From the NCBI GenBank assembly GCA_013812655.1, contig JACCTC010000426.1:1-38995 (forward strand): a stretch of DNA of 38,995 nucleotides. Direction: 5' to 3'. Position numbers and translations under genes: made by a program. This document shows, piece by piece, positions 14,962 through 24,500 of this stretch (position 1 is its first letter; each line of letters starts with the position of its first letter). The notes under the pieces were generated by a model. It worked only from the letters and a program-made list of their open reading frames with translations, searched no databases and was not told where the DNA came from. Origin of the DNA: Deltaproteobacteria bacterium (GTDB taxonomy: Bacteria > Myxococcota_A > Polyangia > Haliangiales > Haliangiaceae).

Positions 14962-17559
14962 GTGGCCACGCGGAGTCCCGCCGACACGCCGTTGATGCGG
15001 CAGTTCCTGGACGTCAAGGACAAGCATCCTGATGGGATCGTCCTGTTCCGGTGTGGCGATTTCTACGAGATGTTCTTCGAGGACGCGGTCGTCGCCTCGC
15101 GCGCGCTCGATCTGACGCTGACGTCGCGCGACAAGGGCAAGGACGACGCCGTGCCGATGTGTGGCGTGCCCTATCACGCGATCCGCGGGTACATCGCGAA
15201 GCTGACCGAGCTCGGCCACACGGTCGTGATGTGCGAGCAGGTCGAGGACCCGAAGCTTGCCAAGGGCCTGGTGAAGCGCGAGGTCGTGCGGATCGTGACG
15301 CCGGGCATCGTGCTCGACGACGAGGTGCTCGAGCCCAAGCTGCCGCGCTACGTGGTCGCGCTCGTCCCGACGAAGGACGCATGTGGCCTCGCGTACCTCG
15401 ACGTGACGACCGGCGAGCTGGCCGCGACCGAGCTCGCATTGACCGCGGTCGCCGACGAGCTCGTGCGGATCGCGCCGCGCGAGATCGTGTGCGCCGCTGA
15501 TCAGCTCGCCGACGGCGCGCGGCTCGCGAGCGTCCGCCAGGTCTACGCGACATCGCGGCGTGCACCGTGGAACGCGGCGCCGATCCCCGACGAGGCGGAC
15601 GCGCGGCGCGAGCTCGGCGCGCTGGTCACGCAGGGAGACCCCGGTGATTCGAAGCTCGCGATCCGTGCGGCCGCAGCGGTCGTCGCGTATGCACGAGCAA
15701 CCCAGCCGACCGGCACGCTGCCGATCGCCAGGCTCCACCTCTACGAGCAGGGCGACAGCGTGGTGCTCGACGAGGCCGCGGTCGCGAACCTCGAGCTCGT
15801 CGAGACGCTGATCGGCCGGCACACCCGGGGCTCGCTGCTCGACGTGATCGATGAGACCGCGACCGCGCCGGGTGGACGCCTGCTGCGGCGCTGGCTGCTG
15901 TACCCGCTCGTCGACGTCGCGCACATCCGTCGCCGTCAGGATGCGGTCGCCTGGCTCGTCGAGCGGCCGACGCTTGGCGAGACGATCCGGCGCGCGCTGT
16001 CGCGGGTCGCCGACCTCGAGCGGCTCGCCGGCAAGGCCACGCTCGGCGTCGCGACACCCCGCGACCTCGGCCGCCTCCGGGACGCGCTGCTCGGGCTGCC
16101 CGAGCTGATCGAGCTCGTGCGTTCGGGCCGCACCACGATGCCGGGCGGGACCGAGGTGCCACGGTTGCTCGATCTGCGCGCCTGCGCGGTCAAGGAGCTG
16201 CCGGCGCTTGCGGCGCGTCTCGCCGCGACGCTCGTCGACGAGCCGCCGTCGCTCCTCAAGGACGGCGGCGTCATCCGTGCCGGTCACGACGGGGTCGTCG
16301 ACGACTGCCGTCGGCTCGCGGATGGTGGCAAGGATCAGATCCTCGCGATCGAGGAGCGCGAGCAGAAGCAGAGCGGCATCTCGAACCTCAAGGTTCGCTA
16401 CAACCGCGTGTTCGGTTACTACATCGAGGTCACCAAGACGCACCTGACGAAGGTGCCCGCGCACTACGTTCGCAAGCAGACGGTCGCGACCGGCGAGCGC
16501 TACGTCACCCCCGAGCTCGCCGAGCTCGAGAAGAGGGTGCTGAGCGCCGAGGAGACGCTCGCGACTCGCGAGGCCGAGCTGTTCCGCGCCGAGGTCACAC
16601 ACGTCGCGGCGTACGCGCGCGAGATCTCCGCCGCCGGCGCCGCGCTCGCGGTACTCGACGTCTGCGGGTCGCTCGGCCAGGTCGCGGCCCATCGCGGGTA
16701 CTGCCGACCGATCGTCGACGATGGCCTCGTGCTCGAGATCGTCGACGGTCGCCACCCGGTGATCGAGGCGATGCTGCCCGCCGGCACGTTCGTCGCGAAC
16801 GACTGCCGGCTCGATCCCGACGCCGAGCAGCTCGTGCTGATCACCGGCCCGAACATGGCGGGGAAGTCGACGTACATGCGGCAGGTCGCGCAGATCGCGC
16901 TGCTCGCGCAGATCGGTAGCTTCGTCCCCGCGAAGGCCGCGACGATCGGGCTCTGCGATCGCGTGTTCACGCGGGTCGGCGCCGCCGACAACCTGTCCCG
17001 CGGTGACTCGACGTTCATGGTCGAGATGCGCGAGACCGCGGCGATCCTCGCGAAGGCGACGCGCCGCTCGCTGGTCGTCCTCGACGAGGTCGGCCGCGGG
17101 ACGTCGACGTTCGATGGCGTGTCGATCGCGTGGGCGGTCTCCGAGCTGCTGCACGACGCGATCGGCGCCCGCACGCTGTTCGCGACCCACTACCACGAGC
17201 TCGTCGCGCTGGCCGACAGCCGGCCGCGCGTGCGCAACGTCTCGGTCGCGGTCCGCGAGCACAAGGGCGAGATCGTGTTCCTGCGCCGCGTGATCCCGGG
17301 CGGCGCGAACAAGAGCTACGGCATCGACGTCGCGCGCCTCGCCGGGCTGCCGCAGTCGGTGATCGCGCGTGCGCGCCAGATCATGAGCCAGCTCGAGGGC
17401 GGCTCGCTCGCGCTCGGCCTCGGTGCTTCGCCGCAGCTGTCACTCCTGCCGACCGCGACGCCATCACCGGTGCTCGCGCGGCTGGCCACGCTCGACGTCG
17501 ATCGCACGACGCCGCTCGAGGCGCTCCAGCTGCTCGCCGAGCTCAAGTCGCTCGTCTGA
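14962..17559 (+). CDS. mutS: DNA mismatch repair protein MutS
   Basis: 865 residues, close to the usual 850-870. MutS recognises mismatches and, after ATP binding, recruits MutL. The N-terminus has the mismatch-reading motif [12 protein letters not shown] with Phe34 and Glu36. The connector, core and clamp regions follow, including [15 protein letters not shown]. The ATPase has Walker [14 protein letters not shown] (about 629-641), the dimer-interface segment [14 protein letters not shown], Walker [13 protein letters not shown] (about 708-719) and the THYHEL switch. QLSLL near the C-terminus matches the beta-clamp binding pentapeptide position of E. coli MutS. The presence of the F-x-E motif distinguishes it from MutS2. 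The start is GTG 14962; a nearby ATG at 14954 is out of frame. It stands alone, with no mutL nearby. Confidence 0.98.
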   Translation: MATRSPADTPLMRQFLDVKDKHPDGIVLFRCGDFYEMFFEDAVVASRALDLTLTSRDKGKDDAVPMCGVPYHAIRGYIAKLTELGHTVVMCEQVEDPKLAKGLVKREVVRIVTPGIVLDDEVLEPKLPRYVVALVPTKDACGLAYLDVTTGELAATELALTAVADELVRIAPREIVCAADQLADGARLASVRQVYATSRRAPWNAAPIPDEADARRELGALVTQGDPGDSKLAIRAAAAVVAYARATQPTGTLPIARLHLYEQGDSVVLDEAAVANLELVETLIGRHTRGSLLDVIDETATAPGGRLLRRWLLYPLVDVAHIRRRQDAVAWLVERPTLGETIRRALSRVADLERLAGKATLGVATPRDLGRLRDALLGLPELIELVRSGRTTMPGGTEVPRLLDLRACAVKELPALAARLAATLVDEPPSLLKDGGVIRAGHDGVVDDCRRLADGGKDQILAIEEREQKQSGISNLKVRYNRVFGYYIEVTKTHLTKVPAHYVRKQTVATGERYVTPELAELEKRVLSAEETLATREAELFRAEVTHVAAYAREISAAGAALAVLDVCGSLGQVAAHRGYCRPIVDDGLVLEIVDGRHPVIEAMLPAGTFVANDCRLDPDAEQLVLITGPNMAGKSTYMRQVAQIALLAQIGSFVPAKAATIGLCDRVFTRVGAADNLSRGDSTFMVEMRETAAILAKATRRSLVVLDEVGRGTSTFDGVSIAWAVSELLHDAIGARTLFATHYHELVALADSRPRVRNVSVAVREHKGEIVFLRRVIPGGANKSYGIDVARLAGLPQSVIARARQIMSQLEGGSLALGLGASPQLSLLPTATPSPVLARLATLDVDRTTPLEALQLLAELKSLV

Positions 17560-17594
17560 CGCCGTTGCGGCCGTACAACCCCCATGCTCACGGC

Positions 17595-17966
17595 TCAGGG
17601 GACGAGCCCGAGATGGACGAACAACGCGCGATCGATGTCGGCGATTGTCGCGCCGCTTGCTGCGCCATCGACGCGCACGATGCGCGACCGATCGTAGGTC
17701 ATGATCATCGAGCAGTTGGCGACCCGCGCCTCCCGAAGCGACGAGCGTGGTCGACGAAGATCGACCATGTACGCCCGTCCAGCACGCTCCTTGGTGTAGG
17801 CCTGCGTTGGAACGATCGTGATCGCCTGCCCATAGCGGTTGGCGATGTCGTTCGAGACAACGACGCAGGTACGAGTCTTGCGTGGCTCGACGCCAACCGA
17901 CGGATCGCAGTTGACCCAAACGATCTCACCGCGTCGGACGAGCTCGCCGTGCGTGCTACGCGTCAT
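17595..17966 (-). CDS. MazF/PemK-family toxin
   Basis: 123 residues from ATG 17966, which lies inside the end of the antitoxin gene (11-base overlap). The fold signature is clear: RRGEIVWVNCDPSVGVEPRK, then TRTCVVVSND and ITIVPTQ. MazF proteins are ribosome-independent endoribonucleases that cut mRNA at short motifs. Arg32 corresponds to the conserved catalytic arginine of the usual K-T-R-P motif. Two points differ from the common family pattern: the Pro after Arg32 is Thr, and the usual Q-I-R-T strand reads MIMT (NCSMIMTYDRSRIV), so cleavage specificity may be unusual. A longer frame upstream overlaps the antitoxin fully and is not used. It converges with mutS, 35 bases away. Confidence 0.9.
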   Translation of the reverse strand: MTRSTHGELVRRGEIVWVNCDPSVGVEPRKTRTCVVVSNDIANRYGQAITIVPTQAYTKERAGRAYMVDLRRPRSSLREARVANCSMIMTYDRSRIVRVDGAASGATIADIDRALFVHLGLVP

Positions 17967-18201
17967 CGAGCAGCCCTTCGAGCTGGGGCCGCTCGAGATC
18001 GTCCAGGATCTCCCGCGCGTCAGCTCGCCCTGCCGCATAGTCTGCGGCGAGCTTCCGGCGCCGCGCCAGGTGCTCGCGCTGCTCCACGGCCTCGCGCAGC
18101 AAGCGTCGGGCGAATGAGGCCACGGCAATCTTCTCTCGCGCTGCGTGTCTCTCGAGCCAAGAATGCGTGTCAGCGTCGAGTGTCAGATTGAGCCGACTCA
18201 T
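17956..18201 (-). CDS. Ribbon-helix-helix antitoxin
   Basis: 81 residues from ATG 18201. The N-terminus MSRLNLTLDADTHSWLERHA matches the beta-strand and first helix of ribbon-helix-helix (CopG/MetJ-type) DNA-binding antitoxins. The second helix is IAVASFARRLLREAVEQREH. The C-terminal 35 residues are charged (DAREILDDLERPQLEGLLDDA), as in the toxin-binding tails of MazE-like proteins. It overlaps the toxin start by 11 bases, and the antitoxin-first order is normal for type II modules. The promoter immediately upstream contains an inverted repeat that the antitoxin probably binds. Upstream in-frame codons as far as 18276 would run through that promoter and are rejected. Confidence 0.88.
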   Translation of the reverse strand: MSRLNLTLDADTHSWLERHAAREKIAVASFARRLLREAVEQREHLARRRKLAADYAAGRADAREILDDLERPQLEGLLDDA

Positions 18202-18207
18202 GGCACG

Positions 18208-18235
18208 AGTATATGTGCACGAAGAGCCCGTGCAA
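18208..18235 (-). promoter_or_regulatory. Toxin-antitoxin promoter with overlapping operator; apparently leaderless
   Basis: On the minus strand TTGCAC (18230-18235) and TATACT (18208-18213) are 16 bases apart, a good sigma-70-type match. An inverted repeat TGCAC/GTGCA (18216-18220 and 18230-18234) covers the -35 and spacer, the expected place for a repressor site. Only six bases separate the -10 from the ATG at 18201, so transcription would start at or next to the initiation codon. Confidence 0.7.
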
Positions 18236-18313
18236 GACATGAACGGGCCGGACCATGCCTCGGCCAGGGCGGCCAAGCCGCTGTGCCGTCGGGTCTAGAT
18301 CGGTGTGGCTCGT

Positions 18314-18341
18314 GCCCCCCAGGTCATCGGGGCTGGGGGGC
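18314..18341. other. Strong hairpin upstream of the cytochrome operon
   Basis: GCCCCCCAG (18314-18322) and CTGGGGGGC (18333-18341) form a perfect 9-bp stem with a 10-base loop. It has no U-tract on either strand. It may insulate the toxin-antitoxin module from the downstream operon, but its role is not established. Confidence 0.5.
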
Positions 18342-18393
18342 AGCGCCCCGAGCGCGCACCCAGCTAAACGCCGATCATGTCAGGCACTCTGGT

Positions 18394-18408
18394 TGGCGTG
18401 ACCCTTGT
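18394..18408 (+). promoter_or_regulatory. Candidate sigma-54 (-24/-12) promoter for the cytochrome operon
   Basis: TGGCGTG-ACCC-TTGT resembles the consensus TGGCACG-N4-TTGC, with the GG and the -12 element correctly spaced and three mismatches (one turning the -12 GC into GT). It would place the transcript start about 20 bases before the GTG at 18437. Because the -12 GC is imperfect, this is only a candidate. Confidence 0.35.
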
Positions 18409-18436
18409 AGTAGGGAAGCGTCACCGAGGAGGATCC

Positions 18437-20680
18437 GTGAAGCACCGCACCCATAGCATCGGTTTGGCCGTCGTCGCAGCACTCGGCGGCATCACCCCCA
18501 TCGGGTGCGGCGGCGGCGATGACTCGGGCCCGCTCGGCAACGTCGACTCGCTCGTCGTCCTCCAGCGCCCGCGGCGCAACGATATGGGCGACATCTTCCA
18601 GTACACCTCCTACAAGCCGGGCGCACGGCTCGTGAAGCTGTCGCCGCCGACCGCCGACGGCACGCGCGAGACGCTGTTCCCGACGCCGGCGCAGGGCGCT
18701 GAATTCGCGGCGGCGGACATCTCCGGCTACGACATCTCGTTCGACGCGCGGACGATCGTGCTCTCCGCGAAGCTCGCCGACACCCAGAAGTACGGGCTGT
18801 TCCTGCTGACGCTCGACACCGGCACCGTCGATCAGATCCCGACCGACGCCGGCCGCGACTACGTCTCGCCGATCTTCCTCCCCGGCGACCGCATCATGTT
18901 CACGACGAACGCGGTGGTCGAGGCCAACGCCCCGCAGCACGTCGACGAGTACGAGCGCGGCACGACTCTACAACTCGGCCGCATGAACCTCGACGGCACG
19001 AACGAGGAGCTCGGCCCGCGCAACCTCTCGCACCGCACGTTCCCGACGCTCGCGTCGGACGGCCGCGTGATGTTCACCCAGTGGGATCACCTCGGCCCCG
19101 AGAACGCCGGGCACCTGATGTTCGTCAACCAGGACATGCAGGAGCTCCGCGAAGGGTTCGGCAAGGAAGGCACCGGCGCGTCGAACTCGACGCTCAAGGC
19201 GCAGGAGATCGCACCGGGTCGGTTCGTCGCGATCGCGACCGCACGCAATCGCACCGTGCAGGCAGGCGCGCTGATCGACATCCGCCTCGGCACGCCCGCC
19301 ACCGCCGACGGCGTGGTCTCTGCGGACCGCAACGCCTCCGAGGCCAACGCGAGCTACGCGTCGCTGACGCCCGACGTGCCGCGGGGGAACGAGGTCAGCG
19401 CCGACACCGTCGGCCGCTACTACGATGCATACCCGCTCAACGCGAAGGACAAGCCCGACCTGCTCGTGTCGTGGGCCGACGGCCCCGTCGAGTCGAGCGT
19501 GCTCGGTGCAGCCGGGCTGTCCGCGAACTTCGGCGTCTACCTCTACGACACCGCACGGCAGGCGCGCCGGCCGATCCTCGACGATCCGGAAATGTGGGAC
19601 ATCTTCGCGCGTCCGTTGCAGACGCGCACCGCGCCGCCACTCGTTGGCTCGGCGAACGACAACACGCTGAACGGCGCGCTGCTGATCGGCTCGATGAACG
19701 CCTACGACTCGTCGCTCAAGGACTTCGTCCCGGGCTCGATTTTCGGCATCCGCATCATCGAGGGGTTCTCGTCGGAAGAGGGCTTCCCGCGGATGTTCGG
19801 CACCACGATGTTCGAGGGCCAGGCGCAGCTCGGCGTCGCCCGGCTCGCCGGAGACGGCTCGTGGCTCGCGACAGTGCCGGCGAACGTCCCGCTCGCGCTC
19901 CAGGCGATCGACAACTTCGGGATGTCGCTGCTTCCCGAGCCGGTCTGGTTCTCGGGACGTCCCAACGAGTCACGCGTGTGCGGTGGTTGCCACGAGGACC
20001 GCGTGAAGACGACGGTCGTCGATCCCGGTCTGACCCAGGCCTTCGCGATCGGCCCGACCCCCGCGCACGGGACCACGGCCCGCGCCGACCGCGAGTCGAC
20101 GATTGCCGACCTCGAAAACCCGAACCTCGTCGGAGCGAACGCGGCGGGCGCCGAGCGGCTCGTCGGCATGGCATGGGACCGCGCGATCCAGCCGGTCCTC
20201 ACCGCGAAGTGCGCCGGCTGTCACGACGGCACGCCGGGCGCAGCGAACCCGACCTACACGATCATGGATCCGGTGACCGGCACGTCGGTGTCGTGGACAT
20301 TCAACCTCACCGGCAACCGGGTTCCATTCGTCGTCGGTGGCGAGGATCTCGCGAGCGAGTGGCCGGCGTCGTACTTCTCGATCGCGGGTCCCGACATGGA
20401 GGCCATCGAGGAGGGCAACCTCGTCGTGTCTACCGCCTTCAAGGTCTACATGAAGCCGCAGGACGCGCGCGGCTCGCTGCTGATCCAGAAGGTCAACCCG
20501 ACGCGGCTGTACCCGACGCCGACCAGCGAGCGCGCGTTCCCGACTGCACCGCACTCCACCGCGGTCGTGTATCCCGGCGGCGAGCTGACCGCGACCGAGT
20601 TCCTGAAGCTCATCCTCGCGGCCGACCTCGGCGTCAATTACTACGCCCGCGAGAACAACCCGGGCCTCGCCCGTTACTAG
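18437..20680 (+). CDS. Beta-propeller dihaem cytochrome lipoprotein, HzsA-related
   Basis: 747 residues. GTG 18437 is chosen because AGGAGG lies six bases before it; an ATG 20 codons upstream would precede the ribosome site. The signal peptide ends in the lipobox PIGC (Cys24), followed by GGGDDSG. Residues about 35-450 contain repeated propeller-like blades (GYDISFDARTIVLSAKLAD, SPIFLPGDRIMFTTNAVVE). A middle sandwich-like segment (ATVPANVPLALQAIDNFG) runs into the first haem site C515GGCH. A second haem site, C592AGCH, sits in a cytochrome-type context (IQPVLTAKCAGCHDG). The order propeller, middle domain and haem region matches, from memory, proteins annotated as hydrazine synthase alpha-subunit-related. 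The host is not an anammox organism, so hydrazine synthesis should not be assumed; a periplasmic or surface redox role is likelier. First gene of a three-gene operon. Confidence 0.82.
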   Translation: MKHRTHSIGLAVVAALGGITPIGCGGGDDSGPLGNVDSLVVLQRPRRNDMGDIFQYTSYKPGARLVKLSPPTADGTRETLFPTPAQGAEFAAADISGYDISFDARTIVLSAKLADTQKYGLFLLTLDTGTVDQIPTDAGRDYVSPIFLPGDRIMFTTNAVVEANAPQHVDEYERGTTLQLGRMNLDGTNEELGPRNLSHRTFPTLASDGRVMFTQWDHLGPENAGHLMFVNQDMQELREGFGKEGTGASNSTLKAQEIAPGRFVAIATARNRTVQAGALIDIRLGTPATADGVVSADRNASEANASYASLTPDVPRGNEVSADTVGRYYDAYPLNAKDKPDLLVSWADGPVESSVLGAAGLSANFGVYLYDTARQARRPILDDPEMWDIFARPLQTRTAPPLVGSANDNTLNGALLIGSMNAYDSSLKDFVPGSIFGIRIIEGFSSEEGFPRMFGTTMFEGQAQLGVARLAGDGSWLATVPANVPLALQAIDNFGMSLLPEPVWFSGRPNESRVCGGCHEDRVKTTVVDPGLTQAFAIGPTPAHGTTARADRESTIADLENPNLVGANAAGAERLVGMAWDRAIQPVLTAKCAGCHDGTPGAANPTYTIMDPVTGTSVSWTFNLTGNRVPFVVGGEDLASEWPASYFSIAGPDMEAIEEGNLVVSTAFKVYMKPQDARGSLLIQKVNPTRLYPTPTSERAFPTAPHSTAVVYPGGELTATEFLKLILAADLGVNYYARENNPGLARY

Positions 20681-20698
20681 AGGCACCAGGAGAACATC

Positions 20699-21541
20699 AT
20701 GAAGACCATCAAGACCAAGCTCGCCGCGCTCGCCATCGTGCTCGCCGGGCTCTGCGCTGCCTCGCCTGCGCTCGCGGGCAAGGGCGGCAACGCCAGCAAG
20801 ATCCGCTCGGCCGTGGCCTCGCGATCGGTCGACGCGATCGTCGCCGAGGTCGAGCGGGCCGAGGGGCTGATCTGCGACGAGTGCATCCAGGTCGTCACCG
20901 ACCTCACCGAGGACGAGCGCTACGCCGTGCGCGAGGTCGCGGCCTGGTGGTTCGCGAAGCGACCGGCGACCGCGCGGCTACTCGCCGACGGCTTCATCGT
21001 CGAGCTCGAGAGCGGTGGCTCGGTCGCGGTGCGCAACGCAGCTGACTTCCTCGGCGCGACGATCACGTACCGCTCGCTGCCGGCGCTGCGCACGGCGATC
21101 ACGCGCACCGACCTCGGCACCGACGCCAGGCTCGCGCTCGTCCGCGCGGTCAAGGTGATGGGCCACCGTGACGGCAACTTCGTGCTGCTGACCGCGATGG
21201 GCGATCCCGACGCGACCGTGCGTGCCGCCGCGATCAACGCGTGGCGTGACATCCGCGGCCAGCTCAGTGCGTCGCCGGTGGTCGCGGCGCTCGCCGATCC
21301 AGACGCCACCGTGCGGGCCGAGGCTGCGACCGTCGTCGGCGCGATGCGCGACGTCACCGCGCGGGCGATGCTCGAGACGCTCGTCGCGACCGACGCGAGC
21401 CCGTTCGTGCGGCGCAACGCCGCGTGGGCGCTCGGCCGGCTTGGCCAGGGCGCATCGCGCGACGTGCTCGCGAAGGCGACCACCGACACCAGCGGCCTCG
21501 TGCGGCTGACCGCGAAGGCTTCGCTCGCGCAGCTGCGCTGA
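20699..21541 (+). CDS. Secreted HEAT-repeat protein
   Basis: 280 residues. A strong signal peptide (KTKLAALAIVLAGLCAASPA, cleavage near ALAGKG) predicts export. The mature chain is built from helical HEAT/PBS-type units: YAVREVAAWWFAKRPATARL, VAVRNAADFLGATITY, ARLALVRAVKVMGH, ATVRAAAINAWRDI, ATVRAEAATVVGAM and FVRRNAAWALGRLG. At least five or six repeats fill almost the whole protein. One Cys pair (ICDEC) lies near the mature N-terminus. AGGAG lies eight bases upstream of the ATG, and it sits 18 bases after the first cytochrome and 22 before the second. Such repeats usually bind a protein partner, so it may scaffold or clamp the two flanking cytochrome lipoproteins; that is inference. Confidence 0.88.
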   Translation: MKTIKTKLAALAIVLAGLCAASPALAGKGGNASKIRSAVASRSVDAIVAEVERAEGLICDECIQVVTDLTEDERYAVREVAAWWFAKRPATARLLADGFIVELESGGSVAVRNAADFLGATITYRSLPALRTAITRTDLGTDARLALVRAVKVMGHRDGNFVLLTAMGDPDATVRAAAINAWRDIRGQLSASPVVAALADPDATVRAEAATVVGAMRDVTARAMLETLVATDASPFVRRNAAWALGRLGQGASRDVLAKATTDTSGLVRLTAKASLAQLR

Positions 21542-21563
21542 GCGTTCGCAGAGATCGCGTACC

Positions 21564-24500
21564 ATGCAGTACATGGATCTCCGTGAGCTCCGTCGGGAAC
21601 GCCTGCTCGCGCTGGCGACCTGCGCCGTCATCGCGGCCGGATGCGGAGACGCGCCACCGGGCCGGACCTACTACGAGCGCAACATCGAGCCGATCCTGTC
21701 GCAGAAGTGCACCGGCAACACCTCGGGCTGTCACTCGATCAACGACGACGACCCGTTCGCGTTCGCGGCCGGCAACCTCGATCTCACGTCGTTCGAGAAC
21801 ATCCAGAAGCGACGCGATGTGCTCGCGCCGTTCGGTGCCTATCCGCAACCGCTGCTGCTGATCAAGGCGGTCGGCGCGAAGCAGCTGAAGATGCAGTACG
21901 GCGGCACGTTCCGCACGATCGACGTCCAGCACTCGGGCGGCGGTATCCTCGAGGTCGGCTCCGACGCGTACTTCACGCTGCAGACCTGGCTCGATAACGG
22001 CGCGACCGAGAACGGGCTGCGCCCGGCGTCACCTGCACAGCAAGGCGAGGGCGCGTGCTCGCCGGTGGTTCCCGCAGACTTCGACACTTCTACGGCCACC
22101 GGCCACCCGGCGTTCGCGAGCTTCTCGCTGACCGTGCAGCCGGTGCTCGACCGCCACGGCTGCGACGCCGGCAGCTGCCACGGTGCGCCCCAGTCGGACT
22201 TCTACATCACGTGCGGCGACGACGAGCGGCAGCGCGCGTTCAACTTCTCGCAGGCCAGGGCGTTCGTGAACGACCCGGTCGATGATTCACAGCTCCTGCG
22301 CGTGCCGCTCGCGGTTGGTGCCGGCGGCCGCGGCCATACTGGTGGCGATCAGTTCGAGTCGACGACCGACATCGACTACGACCTGATCCGCACGTGGGCG
22401 ACCACGGTCGGCAAGCTCGACTTCGCGGCGGGCGATCCAGTGAAGCAGTTCTTCGCCGACAACGTCCAGCCCGTACTGCTGACCCGCGGCTGTTCGTTCG
22501 AGGCGTGCCACAGCCCGCAGGCGGCGAATGATCTCAAGCTGCGCAGCGGCGCGGTTGGCTCGTTCTCGGCGATCGCGCTCGAGAAGAACTACAACCTCCT
22601 CAAGCACGAGTTCATGGCGCTGGAGTTTCCCGACGCGCGCCGCGGCCGTGCGGTCGCCAAGTCGATCCTCGCGGATGATCCGCGCCTCGCGGGCGTCGCC
22701 GGCATCGCGCACCGTGGGGGGCCCGTGCTCGACACACCCGGCGGCGGTCCGGCCGGGCCCGCGAGCTGTCCGCCAACCTTCAATCCGGTGACCGCGACCG
22801 CGTATTGCACGGTGCAGCGCTGGCTCGATCTCGAGCGCGCACGCCTCGTGGCTGCGGGGCAGGTGACCCCGATGGACGCCGGCGATTCGATCTCGATCGT
22901 CTACATCCAGCGCACCGCGGGAACCGCATCGGCGGGGCGTCTCGAGTTCGATACGTTCCAGGGCGGGGCGCAGCTCATGGTGGCGGACACCACGTTCGCC
23001 GCCGGTGGCGCGCTCGTGCCCGCCGATGCCGCGACCGCGACCGCGATCCACACCGGCTGCGCCGGCCTGGGCGCCACCGCCGACATCCAGACGCCCGACG
23101 TCGCGCACGATGGCCGGCGCGTCGTGTTCGCGGCGCGCGCCTCGGCGACCGAGCCGCTCGGCGTGTTCGCGGTCAACCTCGACGGCACCGGCTGCGTGCG
23201 CGTCACGCCGCCGGCCGCCGACTCCAATGGCCTGAAGGTCCACAACTTCGATCCGGCGTGGTCCCCGGACGGCAACTGGATCGTGTTCGCGTCGACGCGC
23301 GGCAAGGCCGGCGCGACGAAGTCACGCAAGCGGTTCCTGCCCCAGGCCGATCTGTGGCGCATCCGGGTCAGCGGGCTCGCGGCGATGGGCAACGCCGAGC
23401 AGATGACGTTCCTGTCGAACACCGAGGTGGGCCCCGCGTTCATGCGCGAAGGCCGGCTGACGATGACCACCGAGAAGGTAAGCGACGGCTTCTACCAGCT
23501 CGCCGGTCGCCGCATCAACTGGGACCTCACCGACTATCACCCGCTGCTCGCGCAACGCAAGGAGTCCTCTTTCGCAGACCTCGCCGATCTGAACCAGACC
23601 AGGCCCTCCGTCGGCTACGCATCCGCGACCGACATTCGCGAGGGCGCGAACGGCGACTTCTTGGTGATCCTCTCGGACGTCAGGCCCGACGGTGCGCCGG
23701 TCGCACTGGGTGGCGCGGGTGCGCTCGCGATCTTCAACCGCAGCATCGGTCCGTTCGAGGAGGGCCGCTTCGATCCCGGCTACGTCCCCGCGCTGCGCGT
23801 CATCGATGGGGGGACCGCCAGCGGTCGTCTGGGTGCGATCGCCGGCTATCGCCACCCGGTCTCGCTTCCCGACGGCACCATCATGGTCGCGTTCGCGAGC
23901 AACGCCGCGCAGGGCAACTTCGAGATCGTCGCCGTCGATCCACGCACCCAGCAGCGCCGCGATCTGTTCGCGAACGGTACCGGCATCCGCGTCGACGCCG
24001 TGCTCGCGTACAGGTATCCGCCGCGCACCCTCTATTCGAACCGCCGCCAGCTCGTGTTCGGTGGCGCCGCCGATGGCGACGACCCGGGGCACGCGGTGCT
24101 GCACCTCCCGGACGCCCCGATGGTCTTCACGCTGCTCACTGCAAATCTGCGCCGCGGCCGCCCCGTCGACGCGTTTCGCGACGCGCGCTACCTCGCCGTC
24201 TACAGCGAAGCGCTCTGTCCGGCGAGCGGCTGCAGCGCGAACTCGAATGGCATCTTCCAGACGCGCGCGATGCTCGGCCGCACCGAGCTCGCCAGCGACG
24301 GCTCCGCGAAGCTTCGGCTGCCAGCAGGGCAGGGCATCGTCCTCGAGCTCCAGGACGCGAGCGGCAACTCGCTCGTCACGATGAGCGAGGAGCACCAGCT
24401 CGGCCCCGCGGAGCGGATCTCGATGGGCATCAAGCAGTCGTTGTTCGACGCCGTCTGCGGCGGCTGCCACGGCTCGATCACCGGGCGCGAGCTCGACATC

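Noticed and set aside
14854..17262. An 800-codon open frame on the minus strand, antisense to mutS
   Set aside because: The plus-strand frame contains all MutS motifs; the antisense translation is low-complexity and unrecognisable.
18437..20680. Hydrazine synthase function for the HzsA-like protein
   Set aside because: Only the alpha-like architecture is present; no beta or gamma subunit genes or other anammox genes occur, and the genome context is not planctomycete-like.
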